64,000 nucleotides of DNA from JABMOV01 sp964344305 (GTDB lineage Bacteria > Fidelibacterota > Marinisomatia > Marinisomatales > JABMOV01). The position numbers and the translations under genes were made by a program. Below are positions 61,746-64,000 of the stretch, in pieces. Within the stretch, counting starts at the first letter, position 1; each line of letters begins with the position of its first letter. The notes beneath the pieces are model-generated. The model was not told where the DNA came from and searched no databases. It saw nothing but the letters and a program-made list of their open reading frames with translations. Location of the stretch: NCBI GenBank assembly GCA_964344305.1, contig CAYFMT010000015.1:1-64000 (forward strand). The letters are read 5' to 3'.

Positions 61746-63206
61746 ATGATTTACATCGTAACTATCGCTATATACTTATTTATACTTATCGGGATTGGTG
61801 TCTACAAAGCCGGAAAGATAAAGACTCAATCGGACTTCTCAGTTGCTGGAAGGTCTCTTACACCATGGATTCTTGTAGGAACCATGCTTGCCACCTGGAT
61901 CGGTACCGGTTCAATCCTTGGGAATGCCGGGAAGACGTATTCTACAGGTATGGCAGGATTGATGCTGCCTCTGGGAGGAGTATTGGGTATCATCCTGTTG
62001 ACTCAGATTGCTGGGAGGGTACGGGCTTATGAGAAATTCACAGTACCGGAAATACTGGGGGATCGATATGGGGAGACGGCCAGGTATTTGAGTGTGGTGG
62101 CATTGATCATGGCATACCTGGTTATCGTGAGCTATCAGTACAATGCGGGAGGGGCGGTTCTCGAAACCATATTGACAGATACCAATGGTGACCCATTGAT
62201 CAGCGCTCAAACAGCGACCATTATTGCTGCTGTTTTCATCATTGCGTATACCATGCTTGCAGGGTTGGTTAGTGTGGCCTACACCGATGTTGGGAATGGT
62301 ATCATCATGACGATTTCCCTGGTTGTTGCATTTCCAATCCTCTGGGTTAAAGCCGGTGGTTGGGATGGAATGCAGGTAGCATTTTCTGCCATGGATAAAC
62401 CTCAGCACATGTCTTTCTGGGGGGTCTACTCACCAATGGATATCATCAACTTCTGTCTGCCACCATTTTTGCTGGTGCTGGGTGATGCCAATATGTACCA
62501 GCGATTTTTTGCCAGCAAAGATGCAAAAGGGGCAACATCTGCAACGACTATCCTGATTCTCGCTGTGGCCGTCATTGAATTATTGATCATCGCATCTGCC
62601 TGGGTGAGTTCCAGCATGGTAGCAGATGCGGCGAACGGAAGGCATATTCTCATCTATGCGGCCCGACAGTTGTTGCCACCATTTATGGGGGCCATCATGC
62701 TCACCACCATCGTGGGTATTATCATATCGACGGCAGACTCATATTTACTGGTTCCAGCAACCACCATCATTCGTGATATTTACATGATGAGGATCAATCC
62801 AAATGCCAGTGAAAAACTTATTGTGCTGCTAAGTCGTCTGGTGGTGCTTGGGCTGGGTATTCTAGCCTATATCGTTTCAAGGGGATTTGCAGAGTCTGCC
62901 GGATTTTTCGAGCGCGCACTGTATGCTTATACTATATATGGTGCGGCTATTACTCCTTCATTGGTAGCCGCGTTATTCTGGAAGGGTGCTTCACATGCTG
63001 GTGCCATTGCGTCCATAATCGGAGGAACGGTGATGACGCTGATTTGGAAAGAGGCGGATTTTATTCACCGTGTCATCCCGGATGCTGTATATAATCAAAC
63101 AGACGAAGTATTGCCAGCCATTCTTGTGTCTGTAATCTGTCTTGTTGTGTTTAGTTTATTGTTTAAAGATGATGCATCAAAGGTTAGTGAGGTGTATCAC
63201 AAATAA
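61746..63206 (+). CDS. Sodium:solute symporter (SSS family)
   Basis: The 486-residue protein has about 13 helices and the SSS pattern DFSVAGRSLTPWILVGTMLATWIGTGSILGNAGKTYSTG near the N-terminus and VGIIISTADSYLLVPATTIIRDIYM in helix 8, with the Na2-site Ser/Thr. It is only distantly similar to the PutP-like gene at 28287. The substrate is unknown; the TWIGTGSI form is common in uncharacterised SSS proteins of marine FCB bacteria. It is followed by a hairpin at 63211-63236. Confidence 0.88.
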   Translation: MIYIVTIAIYLFILIGIGVYKAGKIKTQSDFSVAGRSLTPWILVGTMLATWIGTGSILGNAGKTYSTGMAGLMLPLGGVLGIILLTQIAGRVRAYEKFTVPEILGDRYGETARYLSVVALIMAYLVIVSYQYNAGGAVLETILTDTNGDPLISAQTATIIAAVFIIAYTMLAGLVSVAYTDVGNGIIMTISLVVAFPILWVKAGGWDGMQVAFSAMDKPQHMSFWGVYSPMDIINFCLPPFLLVLGDANMYQRFFASKDAKGATSATTILILAVAVIELLIIASAWVSSSMVADAANGRHILIYAARQLLPPFMGAIMLTTIVGIIISTADSYLLVPATTIIRDIYMMRINPNASEKLIVLLSRLVVLGLGILAYIVSRGFAESAGFFERALYAYTIYGAAITPSLVAALFWKGASHAGAIASIIGGTVMTLIWKEADFIHRVIPDAVYNQTDEVLPAILVSVICLVVFSLLFKDDASKVSEVYHK

Positions 63207-63210
63207 ACAA

Positions 63211-63236
63211 TAGGGAGGTGCTTTTACACATCCCTA
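63211..63236 (+). terminator. Probable terminator after the symporter
   Basis: TAGGGAGGTG and CACATCCCTA form a 10-bp stem with one mismatch and the loop CTTTTA, four bases after the symporter stop. There is no T-run after it, so this may be a factor-assisted terminator. Confidence 0.5.
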
Positions 63237-63335
63237 GTTATATCCTCCTCATAGGGTCTATAAAATCCTGATTGGTATGATTTTTGATGTATTTGCTGTA
63301 AAATATACTAACCAAATACCTATCCTGGAGTTGTT

Positions 63336-64000
63336 ATGAGAGGGAATGAAAAAGGTTTTACCTTAATGGAAATTATACTGGTCATTATAATCCTGGCATT
63401 ATTAATGGCTGTTATAGCACCAAGAATTTTTGATTTAAACTGCAGAGCGCACAGGGGAAATGTGTTCTCATTCATTGGAAATGTAAAGACCGGATTGGAT
63501 CACTACGCGGACAAAAAGATAATTACTGATGGTAGAAAAGTATACCCGGATGCTGATGATTTTGAGGATCCTACAAAGGATGGTTTGGGTATTGTTCTGG
63601 ATAAAGTTCAACCTGAATGGTCTATCTTGAATTCAGGGGGAAATAAAACGGACTTTGTTTATTCCGAAACGGAACCAACCACAAAAATTCGATATACATC
63701 CTCAGGAGATGATACCTACACTCTGGAGATTGTTCAGGGACCAGACTGCATTATGAGCAGCGTCGGTGGTGATACCGGCGGCGGTGGAGAGTCTGGTGGA
63801 GGACCTGGTGGAGGAGGTTCCACAGGTGGTGGAGATGAAGAAGGATCTTCTGGCGGCGGAGGAGATTCCGGTGGTGGAGATGATGGCGGTTCCGGCGGTG
63901 GTACTGATTCCGGTGGTGGCGGAGACTCTGGAGGTGGAGATGACGGTGATTCAGGAGGTGGTGACACAGGCTCTGGTGGCGGTGGAGACTCCGGTGGCGG
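63336..64000 (+). CDS. Type IV/II pseudopilin with Gly-rich tail, 3' end beyond window
   Basis: The ATG at 63336 has GGAG five bases upstream. The protein begins MRGNEKGFTLMEIILVIIIL, a class III prepilin signal: cleavage after Gly7, then Phe with Glu at position +5, followed by the hydrophobic pilin helix. A short globular part with YPDADDFEDPTKDGLGIVLDKV suggests a GspG/H-like fold. From about residue 142 the sequence becomes Gly/Ser/Asp-rich (GGGDSGGG-like) and stays so to the end of the window, at residue 221. The C-terminus is outside. It is expected to be exported by a type II secretion or type IV pilus machine. A Gly-rich tail is unusual for a pseudopilin. Confidence 0.85.
   Translation, partial: MRGNEKGFTLMEIILVIIILALLMAVIAPRIFDLNCRAHRGNVFSFIGNVKTGLDHYADKKIITDGRKVYPDADDFEDPTKDGLGIVLDKVQPEWSILNSGGNKTDFVYSETEPTTKIRYTSSGDDTYTLEIVQGPDCIMSSVGGDTGGGGESGGGPGGGGSTGGGDEEGSSGGGGDSGGGDDGGSGGGTDSGGGGDSGGGDDGDSGGGDTGSGGGGDSGG

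Noticed and set aside
63734..63967. Proline-rich ORF on the minus strand
   Set aside because: It is the mirror of the Gly-rich tail of the pseudopilin (GGN codons read as CCN). The plus-strand gene has a start, ribosome binding site and a recognised N-terminus.

Overview
The window reads as a chromosomal segment of a marine bacterium of the Fibrobacterota-Chlorobiota-Bacteroidota (FCB) group, probably outside core Bacteroidota; Candidatus Marinimicrobia (SAR406/Neomarinimicrobiota) or a neighbour is my best guess. This rests on a PorX-type response regulator/PglZ protein followed by tsaE, a GldA/F/G-like ABC operon, Na+-coupled carriers, a sulfotransferase-rich glycan locus and moderate-to-low GC. 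Unlike most Bacteroidota, several genes have clear GGAGG-type ribosome binding sites. Taxonomy is inference, because no rRNA or tRNA gene is visible.

Layout. 0-0.8 kb: the broken 5' side of a phage tail-fibre-like gene. 1-4.1 kb: rodZ-like gene (minus), two rhodaneses (one cytoplasmic, one exported), and kdsD ending at a bidirectional terminator. 4.1-7.9 kb (minus): four-gene ABC operon of GldA/F/G type plus a DUF4340 protein. 7.9-10.1 kb: ROK sugar kinase and a dimethylargininase-like hydrolase, separated and flanked by 7- and 8-bp-period repeats. 10.4-16.6 kb: TetR-controlled tripartite RND efflux operon with two tandem operator-like sites. 16.7-27.4 kb: porX, tsaE, tsaB, rimI, accD, surE, guaA, glmS, a TPR/periplasmic-binding protein and pgeF, nearly all overlapping or touching. 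27.5-35.8 kb: uppP, Na+ symporter, holA, ECF sigma factor and anti-sigma factor, a diguanylate cyclase, a large TPR lipoprotein and a small unknown lipoprotein.

35.8-48.4 kb is a surface-glycan locus: five glycosyltransferases, four sulfotransferases of different subfamilies, a Wzx-like flippase and a YfhO-like membrane protein. Its centre, about 39.8-44.5 kb, is strikingly AT-rich and looks imported, with a sharp boundary at the flippase. It probably makes a sulfated polysaccharide or glycolipid and is the most interesting system here. It is followed by a histidine kinase whose H-box resembles kinases of FCB bacteria that may pair with orphan regulators such as PorX.

49.5-58.1 kb: mpg (minus), then yajC, def, fmt, rsmB, a PASTA protein, a dolichol-kinase-like enzyme, a BatA-like protein and hflX. 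58.4-64 kb: a dicarboxylate/amino-acid symporter and a small ORF (minus), a DUF885 peptidase-like protein, a second Na+:solute symporter, and at the right edge a type IV/II pseudopilin whose C-terminus turns into a Gly/Ser/Asp-rich tail and runs out of the window.

Genes are densely packed, with ATGA and 8-11 bp overlaps suggesting translational coupling. TTG and GTG starts are used several times. No CRISPR array, insertion sequence, rRNA or tRNA was found.
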